From: Mariprofundus sp. NF | GTDB taxonomy: Bacteria > Pseudomonadota > Zetaproteobacteria > Mariprofundales > Mariprofundaceae | NCBI RefSeq assembly: GCF_013387455.1 | Contig: NZ_VWNC01000003.1 | Location: forward strand, 1-64,000 | Length of the DNA: 64,000 bases | Direction of reading: 5' to 3' | Shown: piece by piece, positions 44,064-53,246 of the stretch | How the letters are laid out: each line of letters starts with the position of its first letter | Position numbering within the stretch: position 1 is the first letter of the stretch | The notes under the pieces: model-generated | Seen by the model: the letters and a program-made list of their open reading frames with translations, nothing else | What the model was told of the DNA's origin: nothing | Database searches by the model: none | Made by a program: the position numbers and the translations under genes

Positions 44064-45821
44064 CTATTGACCTGATTGAGTATCACACCATGTTTGCCAT
44101 GCAGTTTTATAGGCATCTTCCAGTTGCAAGGTAAAACGCTCGCCATTACATAATCTCTGTTGCAAAAGATCCCGCAAACTAAAACGCAACTGCTGCAGCC
44201 GCACCTGATCCATAGCCAAAGCTTTGGCGACAGCGATATACTGTTCAGAACTCGATGCAGCCAGTGTCTCTAAATCCAGATTTGATAAAATACTGAGCCC
44301 TACCCGGCTTGCATGCAGATCACCATACAGTGTGACCATTGGCACGCCCATCCACAGCGCCTCAAAACTCGTGGTTGTACCGTTATAGGGAAAACTATCC
44401 AGCGCTATATCAACTTGATGATAGAGAGCCAGATGATCCTGCGGTGATGGCATACGCCCATGCAGTATCAGACGATTGGCACCCACGCCATGTTTTCGAA
44501 AGGCTCGCAACAGTTGGCGCTGTATCTCTTTATCAGTCAATGCACTGTTTTTAAGTAACAGGCGAGAGGCTGGCACAGCCTTGAGAAGTGCACTCCAGCA
44601 TTGAATAAGCTCAGGCTGAATCTTGGCCATGGCGTTAAAACATCCAAAGGTGATATATCCTTTTGCTTCATTGGGTGGCATCTCAACATCGGGTGCTTCA
44701 TGTGGCGCAGAAAAGCACAAAAAGCCATCCGGCAAACGCAGCAGAGCTTCCGAATGCCAGCGCTCATTACCCGCAGGGTCTGCCCAGAGATCAGTAATCC
44801 TATAATCGATAGATGAGAGGCCTGTAGTATTCGGATAACCGAGGTAGGTCATTTGAACCGGTGCCGGTTTCTCGGCAAAGACAAGCAGCCGCTGAATAGA
44901 GGTGTGCCCACCTAAATCCACGAGAATATCGATACCATCTTGACGAACCTGTTGTGCCACTGCCTCATCAGGCAGATGGCTTACATCACGCCAGACATCA
45001 GCCGATTCAATAAGGCGCTGGGTAACATCATCGGCTTTGAGCACGCTGGAGTAACAGAAAACCTCAAATCTGTCGCGCTGATGCTGCCTGAGCAGAGGTT
45101 CAAAAAAATAGGCCACAGAGTGTCGATAAAAATCAGCCGAGACATAACCGATGCGTAAACGCCTGTTTTGATCCGGGCTGTTCACATAAGAGCTCGGAGA
45201 TGGCATTGCCCTTCTGGCATAGCTTGCAGCAAACCGCAGGTGCTCATCAAGGAGGCGCTGCCCATCGGTAATATGGTAATTCAGATTAAACAGATAATTA
45301 CTGGCTATGCTCACATGATTGGGATGCTGCTGTTTAGCTCGCTCCAGCAACGCTTCCGCCTTAGCTGTATGGCCTTGATCCCGAAACAGAATGGCCAAAT
45401 TAAGTTTAGCCCCGTCAAAATTCGGATTGAGAACCAGTGACCTTTCAATGGCTTTCTGAGCCTGTACAAGGTTTCCTTTTCGCTTAAGCGCATTACCAAG
45501 GTTAAAGTGGGTATCGGCAAGGCGCGGATTCATTTTGATCGCCCGACGGTAGGTTGCTATACCTTCATCCAGACGTCCCTGGGCACACTGCACACTACCC
45601 AGATGATTGCTAAACATAGCTTCACCAGGCCGCAAAGAGACTGCAACCAACAGGTACTGCTCAGCCTCAGCCAATTTTCCCTGCCTATATGCCAGAAGCC
45701 CTAGAAGATGGCGCCCCTGCGCGAAACTCTCATCTTCAGGCGCAATGCTCTGGCAAATCTGCTCAACCTCATCGAAACGATTTTGGTTAAACAGTTCAAT
45801 AGCATTAGAAATCGCTGTCAC
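44064..45821 (-). CDS. TPR-SPINDLY O-GlcNAc transferase-like protein, 585 aa
   Basis: The N-terminal ~200 residues are tetratricopeptide repeats (GMFSNHLGSVQCAQGRLDE-type units). The C-terminal half is the SPINDLY/OGT GT41 domain: RRLRIGYVSADFYRHSVAYF with the catalytic-type His, DILVDLGGHTS, PVQMTYLGYPNTTGL and ALDSFPYNGTTTSFEALWMGVP. Start GTG 45821 with GAGGGGAG 7 bases upstream. Near flagellin genes such proteins probably attach a sugar to flagellin Ser/Thr. Confidence 0.9.
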   Translation of the reverse strand: MTAISNAIELFNQNRFDEVEQICQSIAPEDESFAQGRHLLGLLAYRQGKLAEAEQYLLVAVSLRPGEAMFSNHLGSVQCAQGRLDEGIATYRRAIKMNPRLADTHFNLGNALKRKGNLVQAQKAIERSLVLNPNFDGAKLNLAILFRDQGHTAKAEALLERAKQQHPNHVSIASNYLFNLNYHITDGQRLLDEHLRFAASYARRAMPSPSSYVNSPDQNRRLRIGYVSADFYRHSVAYFFEPLLRQHQRDRFEVFCYSSVLKADDVTQRLIESADVWRDVSHLPDEAVAQQVRQDGIDILVDLGGHTSIQRLLVFAEKPAPVQMTYLGYPNTTGLSSIDYRITDLWADPAGNERWHSEALLRLPDGFLCFSAPHEAPDVEMPPNEAKGYITFGCFNAMAKIQPELIQCWSALLKAVPASRLLLKNSALTDKEIQRQLLRAFRKHGVGANRLILHGRMPSPQDHLALYHQVDIALDSFPYNGTTTSFEALWMGVPMVTLYGDLHASRVGLSILSNLDLETLAASSSEQYIAVAKALAMDQVRLQQLRFSLRDLLQQRLCNGERFTLQLEDAYKTAWQTWCDTQSGQ

Positions 45822-45866
45822 TAAAGATCTCCCCTCGCTCCGAATAGACCATATTGAGCACTACCC

Positions 45867-45894
45867 ACTATAGGATTAAGAGACTTCTGAACAA
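45867..45894 (-). promoter_or_regulatory. Possible sigma-70 promoter of the 585-aa glycosyltransferase
   Basis: On the minus strand TTGTTC (45889-45894), 16 bases, TATAGT (45867-45872). The boxes deviate from consensus but are in the right place, about 45 bases before the GTG. Confidence 0.35.
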
Positions 45895-45958
45895 GCTCGA
45901 ATTTGTTTCTGTGAGGGTTTTTCGTAAAGGCAGAAATCACTAGTTAGAGCAGTTACGT

Positions 45959-46291
45959 TTAGCTTTCAAGTGCCTCTTTAATCATCTCTACCTTTCTCAT
46001 GCCTTTCTCGAGTGATTCGATATCGGACTCTGCCGTGCTGATTTGCGATGATAACTGACGCTGAGTGCGCCGGAACTGAAGATTCAGGTTTTTTAATTGA
46101 CTGACAAGGTTGTCATCCAGATCTGAAAGATCGTCAACAATGGAACGAAGGCGATCCATTTCATGGTTAACGCTTCTGTTTCTGTCTCCAAGTTTTGCCC
46201 AGTTTCGTCCACGCATGCAGCGATTCAACCCATCCAGAGCCTTCAGGCAACTGGATATCTGATCCTGAACGGCGTCAGGAGACGTTTTCAC
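45959..46291 (-). CDS. FliT-like coiled-coil protein, probable flagellar chaperone
   Basis: A 110-aa all-helical, highly charged protein rich in heptads (DLSDLDDNLVSQLKNLNLQF, then RQLSSQISTAESDIESLEKGM). Its ATG overlaps the stop of fliS copy 2 by 4 bases, the position of fliT in many operons. No clear FliT motif can be confirmed by eye, so the name rests on context and helical pattern. Confidence 0.55.
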   Translation of the reverse strand: MKTSPDAVQDQISSCLKALDGLNRCMRGRNWAKLGDRNRSVNHEMDRLRSIVDDLSDLDDNLVSQLKNLNLQFRRTQRQLSSQISTAESDIESLEKGMRKVEMIKEALES

Positions 46292-46731
46292 AGACCATAT
46301 GCCATCGCGGGCTGGAATGAATTAGCCGACACCGGCTGGCGAGCCACTGACTGAGCTGACTTTTTTTCATGCTGATCAGCAAGCTCCTGCCAGCCATCAC
46401 GCAGAGTCTGGGCAAGTGTCATCACTTCATCCACGCCCCTTGCTGAGCCTGAGCACATATTTTCTGTCAGGGTGTTAATCATATAGACGTAGAGTCGAGC
46501 CAGGCCAATGGCAACATCACCACCCTCTTCCACATTCAGCGATGATGAGAGCTCAATAATGGCCTCAAGTGCACGCCCGGTATGTTCGCCTTCCTGATTG
46601 AAATCACCTGATTCAATGGCAAGCTGAGCACGGCCCAAAGCCCGGTTGAGCGCATCATAGGTTAATAGTACAAGCCCTAGAGGTCCTGCCCCGTCAACCT
46701 GATTTCCTTTATATGCCTTATAACCTGTCAT
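46288..46731 (-). CDS. fliS: Flagellin chaperone FliS, copy 2
   Basis: A 147-aa FliS with the same opening as copy 1 (GYKAYKGNQVDGAGPLGLVLLTYD) and LNVEEGGDVAIGLARLYVYMIN. A longer polar C-terminal tail (SVARQPVSANSFQPAMA) distinguishes it. It probably pairs with the FliT-like gene downstream. Confidence 0.9.
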   Translation of the reverse strand: MTGYKAYKGNQVDGAGPLGLVLLTYDALNRALGRAQLAIESGDFNQEGEHTGRALEAIIELSSSLNVEEGGDVAIGLARLYVYMINTLTENMCSGSARGVDEVMTLAQTLRDGWQELADQHEKKSAQSVARQPVSANSFQPAMAYGL

Positions 46732-46794
46732 ATAAGCCTCCGTGCGTTGTTATGTTTAAATTGACGTTCATCGTCAACTGTTTGCTGTATATAT

Positions 46795-46821
46795 CTATCG
46801 GATTTTCTAAACCAAACTAAA
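46795..46821 (-). promoter_or_regulatory. Weak sigma-28-like promoter of fliS copy 2
   Basis: On the minus strand TTTA (46818-46821), 15 bases, then TCCGATAG (46795-46802). The -10 region is good; the -35 box differs from TAAA by one base. Confidence 0.4.
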
Positions 46822-46842
46822 GTCTAAAAGTCACTTTTTTTG

Positions 46843-49185
46843 TTAATTTCCAGCATTTTGTGCATCAATGATTGCAGTAATAAAATCTCCTGAAGCCTGC
46901 AGGCCGGAAAGTACCTGCTGCATCTGTGTGAACTGTCTGGTAAGCGCCTCACGCTGACTGGCCATTAACTCTTCCATATTGGCTATACGATCAGACAGCG
47001 TTGTATAGATATCCATACTCGCCTGTTCCCTGTTCTGGAAAAGACCGGTAATCGGATTGGTAAACAGGGAGAGCTGGCCATCAAATCTGGCACCAATACC
47101 GATACCAACGGTCAGGTCGATAACACCTGTCGTTGCTCCGGTATAGTAGACACCCATGCCATCGACAATACCATCTGAGCCTTGCAGCAGCTGTCCTTTA
47201 CCTGTTGCAGAGAGGCCATTAATCGTACCTTCTACATCAAGACCGACTGCTGCCTGATCGGCAATACCCAGGCCATCGACACTCTGAGCAATGGAGAAAC
47301 CACTTGATGAGCCATATGCTGCAGATTGAATTTTCACACCATTGCCCGATACAACAGCTTCCATATTCATCGCATAACGACCTTCAGTCACCACAGAATC
47401 TGTGCCGAAAGCGAGTGTGCCACCACCCTCGTTATTTGCGGTCAAGGCGATAGATAACTGACTGTCACCCGACTGAATATCTGTAATCTGGATGTTTCCA
47501 TTCACATCAAGCGATGCAACCACCTGCTGATTGTAAGCACTCTGAATCGCTGAAAGCAAACCTGATATGGTATCTGAAATCGGATCCAGCACGGTATAGG
47601 ATGAATTCACAGCCAGACCAGTACGGGTCGTACCGGTAATCGACACCGTATCCCCTACAGCCACACCCAGAGCCAGATCATTAAATAGATTCGAGGCAGT
47701 GGCCGGTGAACCACCCACTGTCAGTGCAGTACTCAGTTTGTGCTGCTCTGTTGCCACACGCTGAAACTCACTGTTCAGTGCAGTGATAATCGCTGACTGC
47801 GTCTGGCCTGCAGTCAGATTCACTACTGCCTGACGGGCACTGTTGGTTTCAGTCAGCGTCACCGTCTGATCAGAAGCAAGCGCCACGGAAAGATCGGCCG
47901 AACCGGTAACAGATGCCTGCGTTGCTGCCTGGGTAACATTCACCGAATAGGTGCCGGAGGTGCTGTTATCACCATGAATCAGAAACTGCATGTTGATATT
48001 GGTGCTGCTGCCATTGGCCACAAACAGATCGCGAATGGTGTTCGGATCGCTGGCGACAATGGGGGCAAACAGGTTGTCATTGATCGATAGCTGCCCGTAC
48101 TGATCAGGCTCTACGCCAATGCTGACCAGACTATTGCGATCCGATGCCAGACCCGGAACGGTCTGCAACAGTGTGGCAGAGAGTGAATTCTGCAGGTTTC
48201 TCAGCAGCGCTTCACCTGATAACACACCACTCTGTCCGGTTGCTTCATCGAACTGGAACTGTTCATTGATCAGCGTCTGTACGCTGTTATAACCATCCAC
48301 AAATGACTGAACACTATCTCTCAACGAGGTCTCATCCACACCAATGGTCATATTGATCGATACGGTCGGATCCGACTGTTTAAGGGTAAAGGTCACTCCG
48401 GAAAGAACATCTGAAATCGTATTGCTACTGCGCGTCAATGTTAACCCATCAACGGAGATCTGAGCATCCTGTGCGGTCTGTACGGTTTGACGCTGATTGG
48501 CCTGACCCACAGCACCAAGTTGGAGGTTGGCCAACGTACCTGCGGCATCAAGATCTACTCCACTTAACGTATAACCCGTGGCCCCGGTTGCATCGGCAAC
48601 CAGTGTCAGACGGAAATCACTGTCTGATACTTTAACAACAGATGCAGTAACGCCTGTTGCTGCTGCACCACTGTTGGCCTGATTAATATTTGCTGCGATA
48701 TCCTGCAGTGAGTCTCCCACTGCAACAGTGACGGTAGCGCCTTCAATATCAAAAGTGCCGCTAAGATTCAGTGCTGTGGAATCACTTGTCGCTGCTGTGC
48801 CTGTATTGTCTTTTACTGCGGCTGATGATGAGAGCCGCTCTGCCTGTGCCAACTGCTCAACGATGATCGTGTGCTGGCCGGCTGAAACTGAATTGGTACC
48901 GCTAACATCCAACAAGGTGCTGGCTGTAACTGTTGCCGAGTCACTACTCAGACTGGCGGTGTACCCGAAAAATTCATTTTTATTGGCCATGCTTGTGGCC
49001 GTATTACGGAAATTGGAAAGTGAATCGCGAATATTGGTAAGAGCTTCCTGTTTGGCCAGCTCATTTTCCTGCTTACTCTGTGCAAGTGAGATCTCCAGTT
49101 TTTGAAACGACAGCAGCCCTTCTACTGCTGCTGCCGTGTCAAAACCAGCGATGCCAGTAACTTGACTTGAAATTGTATTAGCCAT
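46843..49185 (-). CDS. fliD: Flagellar filament cap FliD, long variant
   Basis: A 780-aa protein, longer than typical FliD (about 450-660). FliD_N (TGIAGFDTAAAVEGLLSFQKLEISLAQ) at the N-terminus and FliD_C (DGYNSVQTLINEQFQFD, then LFTNPITGLFQNREQASMD and QFTQMQQVLSGLQASGDFI) at the C-terminus. The extra length lies in Thr/Ser-rich central domains, with a FlgI-hook-like segment FLIHGDNSTSGTYSVNVTQAA. It caps the filament and directs flagellin assembly. Confidence 0.93.
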   Translation of the reverse strand: MANTISSQVTGIAGFDTAAAVEGLLSFQKLEISLAQSKQENELAKQEALTNIRDSLSNFRNTATSMANKNEFFGYTASLSSDSATVTASTLLDVSGTNSVSAGQHTIIVEQLAQAERLSSSAAVKDNTGTAATSDSTALNLSGTFDIEGATVTVAVGDSLQDIAANINQANSGAAATGVTASVVKVSDSDFRLTLVADATGATGYTLSGVDLDAAGTLANLQLGAVGQANQRQTVQTAQDAQISVDGLTLTRSSNTISDVLSGVTFTLKQSDPTVSINMTIGVDETSLRDSVQSFVDGYNSVQTLINEQFQFDEATGQSGVLSGEALLRNLQNSLSATLLQTVPGLASDRNSLVSIGVEPDQYGQLSINDNLFAPIVASDPNTIRDLFVANGSSTNINMQFLIHGDNSTSGTYSVNVTQAATQASVTGSADLSVALASDQTVTLTETNSARQAVVNLTAGQTQSAIITALNSEFQRVATEQHKLSTALTVGGSPATASNLFNDLALGVAVGDTVSITGTTRTGLAVNSSYTVLDPISDTISGLLSAIQSAYNQQVVASLDVNGNIQITDIQSGDSQLSIALTANNEGGGTLAFGTDSVVTEGRYAMNMEAVVSGNGVKIQSAAYGSSSGFSIAQSVDGLGIADQAAVGLDVEGTINGLSATGKGQLLQGSDGIVDGMGVYYTGATTGVIDLTVGIGIGARFDGQLSLFTNPITGLFQNREQASMDIYTTLSDRIANMEELMASQREALTRQFTQMQQVLSGLQASGDFITAIIDAQNAGN

Positions 49186-49191
49186 GTCTGT

Positions 49192-49557
49192 TTAGGCCAT
49201 TTTATCCAGCAGCAAACCTACCATTTCTCGCATGGCAACTTTATGCTGAATAAACTCTTTGGATGGGATTTCGCGAACAACTTTGCCGCTATTCTTATCC
49301 GTTACCTGAACATACAACATTCCAAGTCTCTGTTCGTAACCAAATGAAATGTCTTCATTACTACCTGCCATTTCCTGGTTTACCTGACTAACTGCCTTCT
49401 GAACTTCCTGCTCAGTCACCTTTTTCTCGGCAGCTTGTACATTCTGTTCGCTCGAGACGGGGGCTTTTGTCGGTTGGACGGCCGGCCGAACTCCAGCTTG
49501 TCCCATATTCGGCGAAGAAAGCACTAGGCTTGATTGCATCTGTTCTATAGCAGCCAT
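49192..49557 (-). CDS. flaG: FlaG family protein
   Basis: A 121-aa protein with a polar N-terminus and the FlaG C-terminal domain FGYEQRLGMLYVQVTDKNSGKVVREIP. FlaG influences filament length in several genera. It lies between flagellin and fliD, as is usual. Confidence 0.9.
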   Translation of the reverse strand: MAAIEQMQSSLVLSSPNMGQAGVRPAVQPTKAPVSSEQNVQAAEKKVTEQEVQKAVSQVNQEMAGSNEDISFGYEQRLGMLYVQVTDKNSGKVVREIPSKEFIQHKVAMREMVGLLLDKMA

Positions 49558-49589
49558 GTCTTTAACCTCCTTGCCTTTTTATGGGCTTG

Positions 49590-49609
49590 CCTCCCCCCGT
49601 AGGGGGAGG
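49590..49609 (-). terminator. GC-rich hairpin after the flagellin gene
   Basis: CCTCCCCC and GGGGGAGG form a perfect 8-bp stem with a CGTA loop, 14 bases past the flagellin stop. No T-run follows leftward, so it may protect the flagellin mRNA 3' end or attenuate transcription into flaG. Confidence 0.55.
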
Positions 49610-49623
49610 TTTTAGCCAGTCTC

Positions 49624-50790
49624 TTACCTGAACAGTGAGAGTACATTCTGTGCAGCCTGATTAGCCTGCGCCAGCATTGAAGTACCAGCCTGAGTCAGGA
49701 TCTGGTTCTTGGTGAAGTTCGCCATCTCAGCAGCCATATCCGCGTCCCTGATAGATGATACTGATGCAGTTGCCTGCTCAATACTAGTTGCCAGGTTAGC
49801 AGCTACGAATGAGAGCTGGTTCTGAGTCGCACCCAGATCAGCACGTTTGGTTACCAGACTACTCAAAGCATTGGCCAATTCACCGGCATAGGCAGTTGCA
49901 CCACCCACTGAGGTAAGAGCATTGGTACCAGAGATACCCAGACCAGCAGTGGTATAGCTGTTACTGAATGCCACAGATACCTGGTTATCCACACCAGTTG
50001 CTGCACCCACCTGGAATACAGAAGATGCACCTGTATCAGTCACCAGAGTACCGGTAGAAGCAACGGAGCCAGTGCCTGCCCCTGTTGTTTTACCAACAAT
50101 AGATGAGTTGATGGTAATATCAAAACCACCGACTGAAACAGTTTGCGTTGCCTGATCTGCAGGCAGTGTTGCAATAGTTACAGCTGAAGTGGTGGTTCCA
50201 TCAAAGATTTGAATTGCATCACCAGCCTGGAAGGTATTGGTAACACCGGTCTGATCCAGATACGTAATAGTAAATGCGGTGTTTGAAGCGGCACCATTTA
50301 CAGCAATACTGGAAATACCGTTGGTGGTGGTATCATCAACAGTTGAGACACCAGTGATTGCTGTACCTGCAGAGCCATTCAACAGTTTAGTACCGTTATA
50401 CTCAGTGTTGGCAGCGATCTTGTTGATTGCAGACTCGAGTTTACCGCGTTCTGCGTCGAGTGATGCAAGTTCGCCACCGTTATTGGCAGACATCGCCTGT
50501 GTAGCCAGAGACTGCAGACGAACTACCATGTTCTGAATCTCGTTTACACCCGCGTCAGCAGTTTTCACCATGGCCTGGGCCTGGGTGGCATTCAATGCCG
50601 CTGCTTTCAGACGAACGTTCTGAGAATCCAGTTTGGATGAAATAGCAAAACCTGCAGCATCATCGGCAGCCGAGTTAATACGGAAACCGGAAGACAGACG
50701 CTCCAGAGATTTGTTCATGTTCATGCTATTGGTGTTGAGGTGTTTAAGGGCCGTTACAGCCGCATTATTGGTTTGGACGGATAGTGCCAT
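49624..50790 (-). CDS. fliC: Flagellin
   Basis: A 388-aa flagellin with the conserved D0/D1 ends: N-terminal NTNSMNMNKSLERLSSGFRI and SAADDAAG; C-terminal LGATQNQLSFVAANL and ILTQAGTSMLAQANQ, ending in VLSLFR. The central region is rich in Thr/Ser and is surface-exposed, a likely target for the nearby O-glycosyltransferases. Preceded by a sigma-28 promoter. Confidence 0.96.
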   Translation of the reverse strand: MALSVQTNNAAVTALKHLNTNSMNMNKSLERLSSGFRINSAADDAAGFAISSKLDSQNVRLKAAALNATQAQAMVKTADAGVNEIQNMVVRLQSLATQAMSANNGGELASLDAERGKLESAINKIAANTEYNGTKLLNGSAGTAITGVSTVDDTTTNGISSIAVNGAASNTAFTITYLDQTGVTNTFQAGDAIQIFDGTTTSAVTIATLPADQATQTVSVGGFDITINSSIVGKTTGAGTGSVASTGTLVTDTGASSVFQVGAATGVDNQVSVAFSNSYTTAGLGISGTNALTSVGGATAYAGELANALSSLVTKRADLGATQNQLSFVAANLATSIEQATASVSSIRDADMAAEMANFTKNQILTQAGTSMLAQANQAAQNVLSLFR

Positions 50791-50892
50791 TTTATTCTCT
50801 CCTTAGTATGTAGTTAACGTGAACGACTTCCTGCCCTGTCACGGTGGGGATCTTCCCCTACAAGTTCTGTTCCTCAGCCCTTGTGATAAAGT

Positions 50893-50919
50893 GTATCGGA
50901 GAGAAAAATCCGCACTTTA
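50893..50919 (-). promoter_or_regulatory. Sigma-28 (FliA) promoter of flagellin
   Basis: On the minus strand TAAA (50916-50919), 15 bases, then TCCGATAC (50893-50900). It matches TAAA-N15-GCCGATAA in 10 of 12 positions. The leader is about 100 bases. Confidence 0.75.
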
Positions 50920-50944
50920 ATTTTTTTCTACTTTTTTTTTCATA

Positions 50945-53008
50945 TCACCCATCCCCGGATTCAAGCCACTGCTGCCACATTGCTCGGAACTGCCCTTCCA
51001 GTGCAACGGTCAGGCTTTCTGCATCACACAGCTCTGAATCCATCATCTTACCTCTTAGCGTAGCACGAACCTCTCGTAGCCTTGCCCTGTCTGCAGCCAG
51101 ATCAGCGACTATATTTATATATGCATCTTCATCGTCCGCAATAAGACTCTCAAGTCCTACCCTACTTACTAGCGTAGATCCGACGCAGCCAGCATGCAAC
51201 TTACCAGCCCGTGTCACCACAGGCACCCCCATCCAGAGCGCCTCACAGGTTGTTGTGGTGCCATTGTAGGGAAAGCTGTCCAGAGCAATGTCTGCCAGTC
51301 TGTAGTAAGACAGATGCTCTTCACAGCTACTGGCCCATGTGAAAATCTCGATACGCTCAGAAGCAATGCCCTGATCCGCGAAGAGTTTAAGGAGATGGTC
51401 GCGCACCCCCTCATCCTTGAATGAGAAGTGTTTCACCATCAATCGTGATTCCGGCACAGCATGCAACAAGCGTGACCACAGCTTGATAACTTCAGGGCCG
51501 ATCTTGGCCATATGGTTAAATGAGACAAAACGGATAAAACCGGCCTCATCCACTGGCAGAGCAGAGACATCGGGAGAAGACTCATAAGGTGTAAAAGCGA
51601 TAAAGCAACGGGGCAGACGGATTAACCGCTCGCTATGGAACGCATTACTGTATTCAGGATCTGCTATCTGATCTGTTATACGATAGTCCATCACCTGCAT
51701 GCCTGTGGTGGCAGGGTAACCCAGATAGGTCACCTGCAGAGGTGCAGGCTTTCTGGCAAAGAGTTGCAGACGGTGATGGCTGGTATGCCCTGAGAGATCA
51801 ATCAGGATATCAATCTGATCACTGCGGATCAGTTGGGCTGCCGCCTCATCTGAGAGATGGCCAATCTCACGCCAGTTGTCGGCAAAGCTGCGAAGCACCG
51901 CTGTACGCGCATCAGGCTTTAACAGATTGGAGTAACAGCTGATCTCAAACTGCTGCCCATCATGATGTTTCAACACTCCTTCAATAAAATAGGCGACGGA
52001 GTGGTTGCAGAAATCGGAGGACACATAACCGATGCGTAGCCGCCGCTGCGCTGATCGCTCATTGCTGAACTCAAGCTGCTGCAATAGCGGCTTACCATGC
52101 ATCTCATCCCAGCGCAGGTGCTCTTCCAGCAAAACAGTACCATCGGTTATCGTGCAGTTAAGTTCAAAGAGAAGGTTGGAGTGGGCCTGCATATAGGATG
52201 GATTGAGTTCAATCGCTTTGCGGTAGCAGTTTAGTGCCTGCTGCTGCTCGCCCTGATCTCGAAGGTCATTGCCGAGATTGTTCCACGCCTGATGAAACTC
52301 AGGCATCAGCTTCACACTCTGGCGGTGGCTAGTCTCTGCCTCGGAGATCTTGCCTTGCGACCATAAAACATTACCAAGATAAAAGAGCGCACCGGGATCT
52401 TCAGGTGCAGCATTTACAACCTCTCTAAAACAGGATTCAGCCCCTTCATGTTTACCCTGCTCAAGCAGCACCTGCCCCAAGCCAAACAAAGCCTGCAAGG
52501 TACCACCATCCAACTCGAACAATATTCGAAGCTCAGCTTCAGCGGCCTGGAAATCCCCCATCTTTCGACAGAGATCGGCAAGATTCATGCGTGCCGAATG
52601 GAAATATTTATCCCTTACAAGCAGCTTGCGATAGAGATCAACTGCAGAGCCATGCTCACCACTATCCCTATAGAGATTGGCCAGGTTATACAGTGTATCA
52701 AAATGCTCCGGATCAAGCTTTAGAGCTTGCTTATAACTATCACGCGCTTCACTAATTCGACCAAGTTGGCGATAGACGCTGCCCTGAGTATTTATAAAAC
52801 TCATCTCTTCAGGCATCAGGTTCAGAGCCTTATTCACACGTAGAAGAGCATCTTCCAGATTGCCCATCTGCATGGCATTGGCTGCTACAAGATGCCAGAC
52901 ATGTGCATCGTCCGCTTCACTTTCAAGCAACTGCTGACAAGCAGACTCCAGATCTTCATGTTTGCCGCTATTGTATAGTTCAATCAATCTGCCGAGTGAT
53001 ATATCCAT
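50945..53008 (-). CDS. TPR-SPINDLY O-GlcNAc transferase-like protein, 687 aa
   Basis: The start MDISLGRLIELYNSG at 53008 aligns with the start of the 585-aa relative, so the upstream ATG at 53035 is less likely. Eight to nine TPR units (HFDTLYNLANLYRDSGEHG type) are followed by the GT41 domain: RRLRIGYVSSDFCNHSVAYF, DILIDLSGHTS, QVTYLGYPATTG, ALDSFPYNGTTTTCEALWMG. It sits directly upstream of flagellin on the same strand but behind its own promoter. Probable flagellin O-glycosyltransferase. Confidence 0.9.
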   Translation of the reverse strand: MDISLGRLIELYNSGKHEDLESACQQLLESEADDAHVWHLVAANAMQMGNLEDALLRVNKALNLMPEEMSFINTQGSVYRQLGRISEARDSYKQALKLDPEHFDTLYNLANLYRDSGEHGSAVDLYRKLLVRDKYFHSARMNLADLCRKMGDFQAAEAELRILFELDGGTLQALFGLGQVLLEQGKHEGAESCFREVVNAAPEDPGALFYLGNVLWSQGKISEAETSHRQSVKLMPEFHQAWNNLGNDLRDQGEQQQALNCYRKAIELNPSYMQAHSNLLFELNCTITDGTVLLEEHLRWDEMHGKPLLQQLEFSNERSAQRRLRIGYVSSDFCNHSVAYFIEGVLKHHDGQQFEISCYSNLLKPDARTAVLRSFADNWREIGHLSDEAAAQLIRSDQIDILIDLSGHTSHHRLQLFARKPAPLQVTYLGYPATTGMQVMDYRITDQIADPEYSNAFHSERLIRLPRCFIAFTPYESSPDVSALPVDEAGFIRFVSFNHMAKIGPEVIKLWSRLLHAVPESRLMVKHFSFKDEGVRDHLLKLFADQGIASERIEIFTWASSCEEHLSYYRLADIALDSFPYNGTTTTCEALWMGVPVVTRAGKLHAGCVGSTLVSRVGLESLIADDEDAYINIVADLAADRARLREVRATLRGKMMDSELCDAESLTVALEGQFRAMWQQWLESGDG

Positions 53009-53060
53009 CAGACCTCGAAACGCCATGCATAGCATGCTCTATCTAGTATAATTTCAATGT

Positions 53061-53077
53061 AAGCAGGTTACATGCCA
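53061..53077 (-). promoter_or_regulatory. Sigma-54 (RpoN) promoter of the 687-aa glycosyltransferase
   Basis: On the minus strand TGGCATGTAACCTGCTT has GG-N10-GC spacing and 10 of 12 matches to TGGCACG-N4-TTGCW. The predicted start is about 45 bases before the ATG at 53008. Confidence 0.6.
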
Positions 53078-53246
53078 CTGCAGCACAAAGAGGTTAGCTC
53101 CAGCATCATGGACACCGGCACATAAATGGTCTCATACTTGCTTATGATAGAACACAAAAGGAATGGCATGGGATAGCTTGTAATCCTCCAGCAAGTTAGA
53201 ACATCTGATATTTATCGATGACAATGCACTCAATTCAGGGGTAACG

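Noticed and set aside
53164-53179. Sigma-54 promoter for the fusion gene (TGGCATGGGATAGCTT)
   Set aside because: The GG and GC elements are 9 rather than 10 bases apart, which is incompatible with RpoN recognition.
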